The notes beneath the pieces were generated by a model. The model did not search any database. It saw only the letters and a list, made by a program, of their open reading frames with translations, and had not been told where the DNA came from. DNA of 31,863 bases. Origin: JADJEI01 sp035328465. Lineage in GTDB: Bacteria > Bacteroidota > Ignavibacteria > Ignavibacteriales > Ignavibacteriaceae. Both the position numbers and the translations under genes were made by a program. Below, one piece after another: positions 17,478 through 25,580 of this stretch. Each line of letters starts with the position of its first letter. Position 1 is the first letter of the stretch. The stretch lies in NCBI GenBank assembly GCA_035328465.1, contig DAOLIQ010000032.1, positions 1-31,863 of the forward strand, in the 5' to 3' direction.

Positions 17478-19640
17478 TCAGGTAATATTTTCTGAATCAG
17501 TTTTTTGATTATCAATTAATTTTTGTTTTTTTATCCGCTCAAGTTCCAAAGCATGTTCTTCAGCCATTTCTTCTTCTGTAATTGTTCCTTTTATCCATGC
17601 AAGACTAATGGGGTAAACATCCGGATTAAAAATTACAAAGTAAAAATGCCAGACAAGTATCGCTAAAAAAGCAAGCCATGCTTCGTAGTAATGAATAGTT
17701 CTTGCAACATCGTAACCAAGTTTTGTAAACATCCCGATGAAGGTGTTGTCAAACCACATAATAAAACCAGTTGCTGACATAACAATAGTTCCCCAAATCA
17801 AAGCCCAATATTCTGCTTTTTCAACATAACTGAATCTATCAAGTTTAGGTTTGCTTTTTGAAAAGCCAAGATTGTATTTTGCAACAGCAAGTGCATCCTT
17901 AAAATCTTGATACTTAGGAAGCATATCTTTTAGTAATTGTCGTCCTCGTATTGTGAAGGCAAGATAAAAAATATGATAAAGACTAATTGATGTCATAGCA
18001 ACCGCAGCTATTCTGTGTAAAATACTTCTGTAAATAAAAGCATCCTCGCTTAAGTCTCTGATATGCGAAACCCACCAGCTATCGGGAAATCTAAGCATGA
18101 AACCGGTAATAACAAGAAGTATAAAACTGACTGCCATCGTAATGTGTTGTATTCTTTCATTAAGATCCATTCGCAGATAAAGAGCATGACCATGATGTTC
18201 TTCCGCAATCTTACCACGCTGCTTCAGTTTTTTAATTTTAGTTTTTTTGAATAGGTCAATTAGATTATGGAGAAACATTCCGCCGATTATAACAATTATC
18301 ATTGTAATATAGGCTGTAGCAATCCAATAAAGAAGAGGTTCTTCCTTTTCTTCAATGGTCACATGAATTTTCCCTTCAGTGAAGTTTTTATTAGCTCCAG
18401 GATGACATTTGCCGCAGGTTTTTACAAGATTCGCTTTATAAACTGTTGATGATGGATCGCTCGCAGATTTAATATTGTGCGCGCCATGGCAACTTCCACA
18501 ATTAGCTACCTGAACTGATCCCCCCTTTAAAGCTAATCCATGATAACTATCAATAAAAGTTTGAAACTTATTGCCCGATAGTTCGTACTTCTTAGAAAGT
18601 CTAACCGAGCTGTGACACGGCGAACAAACCTGAAGAGACACATTTTTATAAGATACAGGAGAATTCGGAGAATCAGTTTGAAGAATGTTATGCTCACCAT
18701 GACAATTGGTACAAACAGGAGCATCATTATTTCCTTTTGCTGATGAAATTCCATGAACACTTTGCTTATATTCATTAAAAATATCTTCATGACATTTCGA
18801 ACAGGTAAGGGGAATATTCGATTTAAAAACGCTTGAGTTAGAATTATTCCCGCGTAAAATTCCATGCGCAGTATGGCAGTCAACACAACCGGCGGCTTTT
18901 TCATTTCCATTTTGAATTGCCTTTCCGTGAACGCTGTGATCATAAGCATTTAGAAATCCTGCTGACGGTGCTGTGCGAGCCAAAATAGTCGGGTCATTTA
19001 AGTGACAGGACAAGCAAAGTTTTTCTTGTCTTAATTTTAATTCTGCTAAATTTTTTCCAGAGGAGATTTTGCCAATATTATTTTTATGACATGTCAGGCA
19101 ATTTGGAGCACCTTTTATATTGTTGTTAAATGCTAAACTATGCTGTGAAGTTTGATAGATCTCTTTTATATCTTTGTGGCAGTTTCCACAAGATTGTGTC
19201 AGGTTCGGAGCGCTCCATTTAGAGCCTTTGACTTTCGGTGAAACGACATTGTGTGTGCCATGACAATTTTTGCAAGAGGTATCTCCTGAAAAATCAGTTC
19301 CATTTGCTTTCAACATTTGTGGATGGAATGAATGTTTTACGGGCGCATCTTTGTGGCAATGAATACAATTTATTGGAGTAATATTTTCTTTGTGGGGAAG
19401 ATCATCAGGATTAAATTCTAGATGGCACGATACACAATTCAATTTAGCATGCGGAGATTTTGCAAGTACTGTTTCGTCAACATACAATAAAACTTCTTTT
19501 CCATTTCTCTCTGTTGTCATCTCCTTATCACTATGGCACATCAGACAGTCGTCGTTGGATTGTGCAACTGCTAAAATTGGAATAAAGATCAGTAACAAGA
19601 AAAGGAGGACTTGAATCTTACTCTTTATCAATTTCATCAT
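17478..19640 (-). CDS. 13-haem cytochrome c fused to a di-haem cytochrome b membrane domain
   Basis: 720 residues. Residues 1-26 are a signal peptide. Thirteen CxxCH sites follow, with first Cys at 32, 69, 92, 123, 151, 181, 209, 252, 280, 310, 339, 381 and 409. Several are of the form CxxCHGxHN, and units about 65 residues long recur (SVHG...CxxCH...KCH). After residue 430 come five membrane helices (about 436-458, 498-516, 540-563, 610-630, 650-671) with histidines H499, H542, H556, H650 and H665 placed like the haem b ligands of FdnI/HydC-type cytochrome b. The C-terminal FNPDVYPISLAWIKG also fits that family. The architecture recalls the CbcL type of quinol-oxidising inner-membrane cytochrome of Geobacter, a similarity of layout that I have not proven by alignment. 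Gene order, transcription direction and the 7-haem partner downstream support an electron-transfer operon. Confidence 0.88.
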   Translation of the reverse strand: MMKLIKSKIQVLLFLLLIFIPILAVAQSNDDCLMCHSDKEMTTERNGKEVLLYVDETVLAKSPHAKLNCVSCHLEFNPDDLPHKENITPINCIHCHKDAPVKHSFHPQMLKANGTDFSGDTSCKNCHGTHNVVSPKVKGSKWSAPNLTQSCGNCHKDIKEIYQTSQHSLAFNNNIKGAPNCLTCHKNNIGKISSGKNLAELKLRQEKLCLSCHLNDPTILARTAPSAGFLNAYDHSVHGKAIQNGNEKAAGCVDCHTAHGILRGNNSNSSVFKSNIPLTCSKCHEDIFNEYKQSVHGISSAKGNNDAPVCTNCHGEHNILQTDSPNSPVSYKNVSLQVCSPCHSSVRLSKKYELSGNKFQTFIDSYHGLALKGGSVQVANCGSCHGAHNIKSASDPSSTVYKANLVKTCGKCHPGANKNFTEGKIHVTIEEKEEPLLYWIATAYITMIIVIIGGMFLHNLIDLFKKTKIKKLKQRGKIAEEHHGHALYLRMDLNERIQHITMAVSFILLVITGFMLRFPDSWWVSHIRDLSEDAFIYRSILHRIAAVAMTSISLYHIFYLAFTIRGRQLLKDMLPKYQDFKDALAVAKYNLGFSKSKPKLDRFSYVEKAEYWALIWGTIVMSATGFIMWFDNTFIGMFTKLGYDVARTIHYYEAWLAFLAILVWHFYFVIFNPDVYPISLAWIKGTITEEEMAEEHALELERIKKQKLIDNQKTDSENIT

Positions 19641-19776
19641 TATTAACTCTTTTATTTTTAGTTTACGCTATCTAATTTTTCACTTAGAGGCAAGGAAATT
19701 TTTAATTATTATTTTAAAAAACGCAATATTAGTTACTTTTTTAGAAAGAGATATATCCGTTCATCTGATTTCCGAA

Positions 19777-19848
19777 TCATGAGAATGCAAAACCATAAAG
19801 AGCTACAATTGATAAAATAAATGCTAGGTATATCATTATATTTTTCAT
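19777..19848 (-). CDS. Possible 23-residue single-helix membrane peptide
   Basis: ATG at 19848 to TGA at 19777 encodes MKNIMIYLAFILSIVALYGF and then AFS: one lysine near the start and a single hydrophobic stretch long enough to span a membrane. An A-rich AAGAAA lies about 7 nt upstream, a weak ribosome site. It lies about 137 bp ahead of the 13-haem cytochrome b/c gene in the same direction. Known small subunits such as CydX or CcoQ-like peptides stabilise haem-bearing membrane enzymes and are of similar length. That parallel is inference, and a chance ORF in AT-rich DNA is quite possible. Confidence 0.3.
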   Translation of the reverse strand: MKNIMIYLAFILSIVALYGFAFS

Positions 19849-19972
19849 CGATTTTTCTTGTTGATTCTTCAATTGAATATTATTTGCCGTTTATAATTTC
19901 AAAAGTAGTACCAAATAAAATCATTAAAATAAACTTAAATCAACATTATATAAGTTATCTTTCTCATTGCTA

Positions 19973-20010
19973 AGAAAATTGGGTCAAAATTTTCTAATGA
20001 TTTAGAAAAT
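19973..20010. repeat. Overlapping inverted repeats in the cytochrome leader
   Basis: A perfect 9-bp inverted repeat (ATTTTCTAA at 19989-19997 against TTAGAAAAT at 20002-20010, 4-nt loop) shares its left arm with a second one (AGAAAATT at 19973-19980 against AATTTTCT at 19988-19995). In RNA only one of the two hairpins can form at a time. All pairs but a few are A-U, so stability is low; a dimeric DNA-binding protein site is an alternative reading. Confidence 0.4.
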
Positions 20011-20035
20011 AAACTATTAACAAAGTTTGGGAAAA

Positions 20036-20404
20036 TTACTGTTCAGGAACTGATTCGACGATAGAGTTCAGCTTATTTGCAACCTCATTCAAATCGTATG
20101 GTTTATAAAACACTGCGCTAATGACATTTCTAAGATTATTCTCATACTCGTTCAACTTAGGACTAAAAACATACGTCATAATAATTTGTAAATCCGGGTT
20201 ATTTTTTTTTATGTGTAAAATAATGTTCTGAACTTTTTTGTTTGGTTCAGCATCTATTATCAGTGCTTCGAATTTACATGAGTCAGCGATTTTGGGGATT
20301 TTGTCAAGATTTGTACTTGTAGTTACCCTGAATTTATCTTCTAAAAGCATTAGAAAGCTGTAGCAAAGTGAAAAATCTACGCTGTGGAATAATATGTTCT
20401 TCAT
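20036..20404 (-). CDS. Stand-alone, partly degenerate receiver-domain protein
   Basis: 122 residues from ATG at 20404; the preceding in-frame TTG at 20407 is a less likely start. The size and strand pattern fit a single CheY-like receiver with no output domain. The phospho-acceptor D51 (ALIIDAEP), a Ser/Thr-position T77 and the conserved K101 in FYKPYD are kept. The usual pair of acidic residues after strand 1 is reduced to a single Asp (D10 in HSVDFS), so Mg2+ binding and phosphorylation may be weakened. It lies directly downstream of the kinase/NtrC pair and upstream of the cytochrome operon, all in the same direction, and has a sigma-54-like element about 28 nt ahead. A phosphate sink or protein-interaction adaptor for that pathway is a reasonable guess. 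Confidence 0.7.
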   Translation of the reverse strand: MKNILFHSVDFSLCYSFLMLLEDKFRVTTSTNLDKIPKIADSCKFEALIIDAEPNKKVQNIILHIKKNNPDLQIIMTYVFSPKLNEYENNLRNVISAVFYKPYDLNEVANKLNSIVESVPEQ

Positions 20405-20431
20405 CAATAAGTAATTAGATTAAAAGTTTAA

Positions 20432-20459
20432 TTAACTAGTTGAACATATTATGTGCCAG
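20432..20459 (-). promoter_or_regulatory. Sigma-54-like -24/-12 promoter for the receiver gene
   Basis: On the minus strand CTGGCAC (plus 20453-20459) is an exact match to the -24 element YTGGCAC. Ten bases after its GG, as required, comes ATGT where the -12 consensus is TTGC, so the -12 element has GT in place of the key GC. The predicted start of transcription near 20432 would leave a 25-29-nt leader before ATG 20404. The adjacent gene upstream encodes a sigma-54 activator, which strengthens the reading. The imperfect -12 box keeps the confidence moderate. Confidence 0.45.
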
Positions 20460-20599
20460 CGACAGGATAGCTAACAAAAATTGGTAAATGGCGATTTTAT
20501 TTAGAAAAAAAAGAATCTGATCAGTGGCAGGCTAAACTTAGATTAGACTTTTCTCTTTAATGAAAAAATAATGACAAAAAATTATAACAAGTGAGAAAA

Positions 20600-21967
20600 T
20601 TACTTTAGGGTTTCTTTAATATTTAACTCCTTCATTTTTCGGTAAAGTGTAGAAAGTCCAAGCTGAAGAAATTCTGCTGTTTTATCTTTATTAAAATTGA
20701 ATTTTTGCAACGCATCGAGAATAATTCCTTTCTCATATATCTGGACAGATTCAACCAGGGATTTTGAAGCAGCTCCATCATCGATTGACATATTTGACGA
20801 AACTATTCCGGAGGGTAAATCTTTTTGAGTTATAAAATCTTCTTTGCAAAAAATTACTGCTCGTTCAATTACATTTTCAAGTTCACGAACCTCGCCCTTC
20901 CATTCATGCTCGACTAACGATTTCATGGCTTCCGTATTTATACCTATGATGCTTTTATTCATCTCCTTTCTATATTTATCGAGGAAGTGATTCGCAAGCA
21001 GGGGAATATCTTCCTTCCGTTCTTTTAGTGACGGCAGGTGAATATCAATTACATTTAGTCTATAAAAAAGATCTTCCCTGAATTTTCCGGAAGCTACCTC
21101 ATCCTTTAATTCTCTATTAGTAGAGGCAATGAACCGTACGTTTACGGGAATAGCTTGCGTTGTACCCACAGGCATATATTCTTTTTCTTGAATAGTCCGC
21201 AGCAGTTTAACTTGCAATAATAGAGGCATGTCGCTAATCTCATCAAGAAAAAGGGTTCCACCATCAGCGGCTTTTACTAATCCTTCCTTATCTGTAATTG
21301 CGCCGGTGAATGCACCTTTTTTATGTCCGAATAATTCGCTCTCGATTAAGTTCTCAGAAATCGCACCACAATTGACAGCTATGAACGGCTTGCCTTTCCG
21401 TCGGCTATTAAAATGTAATGCCCGTGCAACAAGTTCCTTCCCGGTTCCGCTATTGCCTGAAATTAGAACAGTGCTTTCTGAATCTGCAACGGTTTGAATT
21501 ATGTTAAATATATTTTTCATCGATTCACTTTTACCGACAAAATTTTCATAATCATAATTGCGTTGAACTTCCTGCCTTAATATTTTATTCTCTATTAGAA
21601 GACTTTTTAACTCAAGCAGTTTGCGGACTTTAATTATCAACTCATCAAATTCAACGGGCTTAAGAATATAATCACTTGCACCATTACGCAGAGCAGAAAT
21701 AGCAGTTTCAAGTGATCCAAAAGCAGTGATGACCATTATCGCGGTCTGTACATTAAGTGTCTTCACCTGCTCCATTAATTCAACTCCTTTCATAACCGGC
21801 ATTTCAAGGTCAGTTATTACGAGGTCGAAACTATTTTCGCGAAATTTATCGAGTGCGATTTTTCCATTGGCTGCTTCTTCAACATAGAAGCCTTCTTTTT
21901 TCAAGATGTATGAAAGAGATTCTCTAATTATCTCTTCATCATCAACTACTAATATTCTTTCTGCCAT
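20600..21967 (-). CDS. NtrC-family sigma-54-dependent response regulator
   Basis: 455 residues. Receiver domain at 1-120 (acidic DDEE at 9-12, phospho-acceptor D53 in ITDLEMPV, K103 in LKPVE). AAA+ domain at about 142-375: Walker A GNSGTGKE at 171-178, the sigma-54 contact loop GAFTGA at 218-223, Walker B GGTLFLDE at 236-243, and the arginine-rich VRFIASTNRELK segment. A Fis-type helix-turn-helix lies in the last 45 residues (KDKTAEFLQLGLSTLYRKMKEL). All parts needed to remodel the sigma-54 closed complex are intact. The double-PAS kinase gene ends 128 bp upstream on the same strand and is the obvious partner. Likely targets are the receiver gene just downstream and possibly the cytochrome operon. 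Confidence 0.93.
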   Translation of the reverse strand: MAERILVVDDEEIIRESLSYILKKEGFYVEEAANGKIALDKFRENSFDLVITDLEMPVMKGVELMEQVKTLNVQTAIMVITAFGSLETAISALRNGASDYILKPVEFDELIIKVRKLLELKSLLIENKILRQEVQRNYDYENFVGKSESMKNIFNIIQTVADSESTVLISGNSGTGKELVARALHFNSRRKGKPFIAVNCGAISENLIESELFGHKKGAFTGAITDKEGLVKAADGGTLFLDEISDMPLLLQVKLLRTIQEKEYMPVGTTQAIPVNVRFIASTNRELKDEVASGKFREDLFYRLNVIDIHLPSLKERKEDIPLLANHFLDKYRKEMNKSIIGINTEAMKSLVEHEWKGEVRELENVIERAVIFCKEDFITQKDLPSGIVSSNMSIDDGAASKSLVESVQIYEKGIILDALQKFNFNKDKTAEFLQLGLSTLYRKMKELNIKETLK

Positions 21968-22095
21968 TATCTAATATTCCTGTTTATCGTATTGAAAAAT
22001 CCTTTAATTCCATCTGACACAAATTAAAATAATTGAATTCATTTCTCATCAGTGGTCAAACATTATCCACAAACCACTTCCAAAATAATAATGTA

Positions 22096-23532
22096 TCAGG
22101 GATTGATTGGTAAATTTATTATAAATGAAGTACCACTGCCTAATGAACTTTTAATTTTTATATCACCTTGAAAACTTTTTACAATTCCGTAGCTGACCCA
22201 AAGCCCTAAACCTGTTCCTTTTCCTTGCTTTTTTGTAGTAAAGAACGGTTCAAAAACTTTTGTATAATTTGATTCAGGAATTCCTGGTCCTGTATCTGTA
22301 AAATTTATTATAACTGATTCATCCTCTATAAAAGATTTTACAACAATTTTGTTTCTGGAAGTATCATCTTTCTTTTCTTGTATTGCATCGACAGCATTGA
22401 GCAATATATTTACAAATACTTGCTGTATCTGATCAGCAATTAAGGGAAGAGATGGGATATTCTCGGTCAGGTCGATTTCAAAATCAATATTTTTTGCTTT
22501 TGTCCCCACCTTAGTAATTTCGACAGCTTCTTTTATGTTTTCGTTTATATCTGTCATCAGCAATTCATAGTTTGATGGACGGGAGAAATCAACCAGGTCA
22601 CGAATAATTTTAGAAATTCTTGTAACCTGGCTTTTCACCAGTCCCAGCTTTTCCGAAATAAATGGATCTGTGGTTGATCGCTGTGCTACTTGTACGAGTG
22701 CAGAAATAGATGCCAACGGATTGCCTACTTCGTGAGCGATACCTGCTGCGAGTGTTCCAATGCTCTCCATTTTTTGAGTATGAATTAATTGTTTTTCTAA
22801 AACTCTCTTATCGCTTAAGTCCCTGTGAACGCCAAAATAACCGGACACTTTTCCACCCGCATCAATTATAGGTGATATTAACACCTGTGAATGATAAGGT
22901 TCGCCGTTTTTTCTTTTGTTTTCGATTTCACCCACCCATACTTTACCGTTACTGATAGTGTTCCACATTTTCTCCCAAAATTTTTTAGAATTTTTACCCC
23001 CTCCAAATAGTTTTGGATTTTGACCAATTAATTCTTCCTTTGAGTAGCCGCTTGAATTTACAAAGGCTTTGTTTACATAAATTATTCTTCCGTTTACATC
23101 GGTTATTTCCAGAGGATTAACTGTGTTCTCGGCTATACTGAAAAATCGAAGAAGTTCCAATTCTTTTTGTTTCTGTTCGGTTATATCACGAGCTAGTATC
23201 AAGTACAATTTATCATCGGCTGAATAATTATTGGTTGGTATGAGCGAAACTGAAAATTCTATATCTAAGATTTCATCTAATATAAATTGGGAAGTAAATG
23301 AACTGCACCTGCTTTTGTCTGAGAAATCACTAAATGCAGTTTTAAATTTATTCTTTGCCTCTTCATTAAGTAGTGAAAAAATATTATGAGAATTGATTTT
23401 CTTCAAAAAAGGCTCTAGTTTATTTAAAGCAGAGTTATTCATTTGAAGAATACTTCCTTCTTCATTTAGAATTAAGAACATGTCCTTACAATTATTGAAC
23501 ACATCAAATGTGAATGAATAATTCGATGTCAT
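22096..23532 (-). CDS. Soluble double-PAS sensor histidine kinase
   Basis: 478 residues with no membrane helix. The first PAS-like domain spans about 8-120 and the second about 125-242 (VNPLEITDVNGRIIYVNKAF, GYSKEELIGQNPKLF and a PAC segment GYFGVHRDLSD). HisKA follows with phospho-acceptor H267 in AAGIAHEVGNPL, then HATPase_c with N-box N379, DTGPGI at 413-418 and a GKGTGLGL box. This H-box subtype (HEVGNPL) is typical of NtrB-like kinases that pair with NtrC-family regulators, and the next gene on the strand is exactly that. The signal is intracellular. PAS domains can bind haem, flavin or small molecules, but no diagnostic residue fixes the ligand. It follows proC after 42 bp, so it may share that transcript. 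Confidence 0.92.
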   Translation of the reverse strand: MTSNYSFTFDVFNNCKDMFLILNEEGSILQMNNSALNKLEPFLKKINSHNIFSLLNEEAKNKFKTAFSDFSDKSRCSSFTSQFILDEILDIEFSVSLIPTNNYSADDKLYLILARDITEQKQKELELLRFFSIAENTVNPLEITDVNGRIIYVNKAFVNSSGYSKEELIGQNPKLFGGGKNSKKFWEKMWNTISNGKVWVGEIENKRKNGEPYHSQVLISPIIDAGGKVSGYFGVHRDLSDKRVLEKQLIHTQKMESIGTLAAGIAHEVGNPLASISALVQVAQRSTTDPFISEKLGLVKSQVTRISKIIRDLVDFSRPSNYELLMTDINENIKEAVEITKVGTKAKNIDFEIDLTENIPSLPLIADQIQQVFVNILLNAVDAIQEKKDDTSRNKIVVKSFIEDESVIINFTDTGPGIPESNYTKVFEPFFTTKKQGKGTGLGLWVSYGIVKSFQGDIKIKSSLGSGTSFIINLPINP

Positions 23533-23574
23533 AAATTAAAATGCTGTTTAAAAATTTAATTAAGTACAATAAAA

Positions 23575-24390
23575 TTAATCGACGCTGTAAAGTCGGGCTG
23601 CTTTTTCTGCTGACGTAACTATCCCGCGAATCATTGCAGAGCTAAAACCGTAATGTTCCATTTGATTCAAGCCGGATATTGTGATGCCTTGAGGAGTGGT
23701 TACTTTATCAACTTCACTTTCGGGATGTTTTTTATTTTCTAAAAGCAGAGTTGCCGCACCCTTTGCAGTCTGTGCCGCCATTAATATAGCTTCATCAGCA
23801 TGAAAGCCGATTTCAATTCCACCCTGCGAAGCAGCACGAATTGCACGCAGAAAAAATGCAGTTCCGCAGGCACACAGGGCTGTAGCAGGCACCATCAAAT
23901 GTTCATCAATTATTAAAGTTTTCCCGACCGAATCAAAAATATCTTTTGCAATCTTTAAATTAGGATCTGTTTTGGTTGAAGCGGAAAGACATGTCATTGA
24001 TTCCCCTATTGCAATTGCAGTGTTCGGCATAGCGCGAATTACAGTAACATTTTTTCCTAATTGTTCTTTAATCGCTTTTATGCCTGCACCGGAAACCACT
24101 GAAATTATCAGATGCTTTTTTTCATCCACCACATCCTTAATATCATTCAGTAAATCATTCATTTGTTTCGGCTGAACAGCTAAGATAATTACCTCGGAAT
24201 TTTTTACTGCATATTTATTATCAGAACCAACATGCACTCCTTTTTCCTTTATGCCAGCCAATTGTTCAATTCTATTGCGTGTGATATAAATATGTTTTGC
24301 TGGAAATAGGTTTGAAGTGATTAATCCATTTGCAATCGCCAAACCAATATTACCACCACCTAGAATAGCTGCACTTTTCTTTGAATTCAT
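23575..24390 (-). CDS. proC: Pyrroline-5-carboxylate reductase
   Basis: 271 residues, the normal length. An N-terminal Rossmann motif (AILGGGNIGLAIANGL) binds NAD(P)H. The middle part has the conserved VIRAMPNTA and a Gly/Ala-rich dimerisation region (TALCACGTAFFLRAI). The C-terminal segment TTPQGITISGLNQMEHYGF corresponds to the family's substrate-binding VTSPGGTT region, here with Q in place of the second-position G. It catalyses the last step of proline synthesis. AAAGGA lies about 6 nt upstream of ATG 24390. It follows asd by 62 bp on the same strand. Confidence 0.93.
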   Translation of the reverse strand: MNSKKSAAILGGGNIGLAIANGLITSNLFPAKHIYITRNRIEQLAGIKEKGVHVGSDNKYAVKNSEVIILAVQPKQMNDLLNDIKDVVDEKKHLIISVVSGAGIKAIKEQLGKNVTVIRAMPNTAIAIGESMTCLSASTKTDPNLKIAKDIFDSVGKTLIIDEHLMVPATALCACGTAFFLRAIRAASQGGIEIGFHADEAILMAAQTAKGAATLLLENKKHPESEVDKVTTPQGITISGLNQMEHYGFSSAMIRGIVTSAEKAARLYSVD

Positions 24391-24452
24391 TTTTTTCCTT
24401 TATCTTTTATTAAAAATTTTTCACAAAATGTAATTATAAACGAACGCATAAT

Positions 24453-25502
24453 TTATGTAATGATATTTTTTGCAAGCATCAGTTCAGCACATAGAATAGC
24501 GCCTCCTGCGGCACCTCTGATTGTGTTGTGCGAAAGTAAAACGAATTTAAAATCGAAGATAGAATCTTTCCGCAATCGTCCAATTGATACCGCCATGCCC
24601 TTATCAGTATTTCGATGAATTTTTGGCTGAGGATATTTATCCTCGCTAAAGTAGTGTATCGGATGTAAAGGTGCTGAAGGCAATTTTAATTTTTGCGGTA
24701 ATCCGTTAAAAGTTTTCCATGCATTAATAATTTCATTAACACTTGTTTTTCTTTTCAAATTTACTTGTACACATTCGGTGTGCCCTTCGAGGACTGCAAC
24801 ACGATTACACTGGGCGCTGATATGTATTTTCAAATCAACAACTTTATTATTTTTTAACGAGCCGAGAATTTTTAACGGCTCGGTTTCCATTTTATTTTCT
24901 TCACCACCGATGAACGGAACAATATTATCAATTATATCGAGACTTGAGACGCCGGGATACCCTGCCCCTGAAAGTGCCTGCATGGTTACGACATTTACAT
25001 TATTTATCCCGAATTTATCCATCAAAGGTTTTAACGCAAGCACCAAACCGATTGTCGAGCAATTTGGATTTGTTACGATAAATCCTTCACCAAACTTTTG
25101 TGTTTTAATTAATGATAGATGTTCAGAATTAATTTCCGGTACAAGAAGCGGAACATCTTTATCCATTCTGTGGTTTTTTGAATTTGAAATTACGATGTAT
25201 CCATTCTTAGCAAACCCGGTTTCTATTTCGCCCGCAACGCTTGCATCCAATCCCGAAAATACGATTTTTGATTTCAGGTTAGGTTTGCACTCTTTGACTT
25301 TCATATTGCCAATAGCAGAGGGCAGCGGTACTGAAGAAAACCAATTGACTGCATCTTTATAAAATTTATCAGCTGATTTATCTGAAGCAGCAATCTCGGC
25401 TACTTCAAACCATGGGTGATTAATTAGTAACTCAATAAATTTTTGCCCGACACTTCCGGTTGCTCCTAAAACTGCAACAGGTATTTTATTTTTTATCTTC
25501 AT
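24453..25502 (-). CDS. asd: Aspartate-semialdehyde dehydrogenase
   Basis: 349 residues. NADP-binding motif VLGATGSVGQ at 11-20; catalytic Cys148 in NPNCST; the general-base His241 in VLEGHTECV. The long QALSGAGYPG segment and the overall length point to the archaeal/fungal-type subfamily rather than the short enterobacterial one, judged by recognition only. The enzyme reduces aspartyl phosphate to aspartate semialdehyde, the branch point to lysine/diaminopimelate, threonine and methionine. It is the first gene of a minus-strand run with proC. An IS200-like element lies just upstream, between asd and a plus-strand nitrilase gene, so asd's promoter must lie in the 78 bases before the element's left hairpin or inside the element. 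Confidence 0.92.
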   Translation of the reverse strand: MKIKNKIPVAVLGATGSVGQKFIELLINHPWFEVAEIAASDKSADKFYKDAVNWFSSVPLPSAIGNMKVKECKPNLKSKIVFSGLDASVAGEIETGFAKNGYIVISNSKNHRMDKDVPLLVPEINSEHLSLIKTQKFGEGFIVTNPNCSTIGLVLALKPLMDKFGINNVNVVTMQALSGAGYPGVSSLDIIDNIVPFIGGEENKMETEPLKILGSLKNNKVVDLKIHISAQCNRVAVLEGHTECVQVNLKRKTSVNEIINAWKTFNGLPQKLKLPSAPLHPIHYFSEDKYPQPKIHRNTDKGMAVSIGRLRKDSIFDFKFVLLSHNTIRGAAGGAILCAELMLAKNIIT

Positions 25503-25580
25503 TTTTAAGATTTTACTTCGATTATATTTGGTCTATAAGATTATTTTCAATACTGCTTAACAAAACAATGGAACTAAATT

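Larger units (their letters stand above)
19641..20035. other. 395-bp leader region ahead of the cytochrome operon
   Basis: It separates the stand-alone receiver gene from the 13-haem cytochrome gene, both on the minus strand. It contains a possible 23-codon membrane-peptide ORF (19777-19848) and overlapping inverted repeats at 19973-20010; each is listed separately. No intrinsic terminator with a U-run is visible, so read-through from the receiver gene is possible. I found no TGGCAC-N5-TTGC sigma-54 site within it on the minus strand. Confidence 0.5.

Noticed and set aside
18533..18949. Alternate-frame ORF inside the 13-haem cytochrome gene
   Set aside because: Same-strand different-frame shadow; the haem-motif frame is unambiguous.
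22051..22078. AGTGGT/ACCACT inverted repeat between the kinase and NtrC genes
   Set aside because: Only 6 bp with a 16-nt loop; expected by chance and not followed by a U-run.
24778..25362. 194-codon open frame on the plus strand opposite asd
   Set aside because: It is the antisense shadow of an intact, motif-complete asd gene and has no recognisable protein character.
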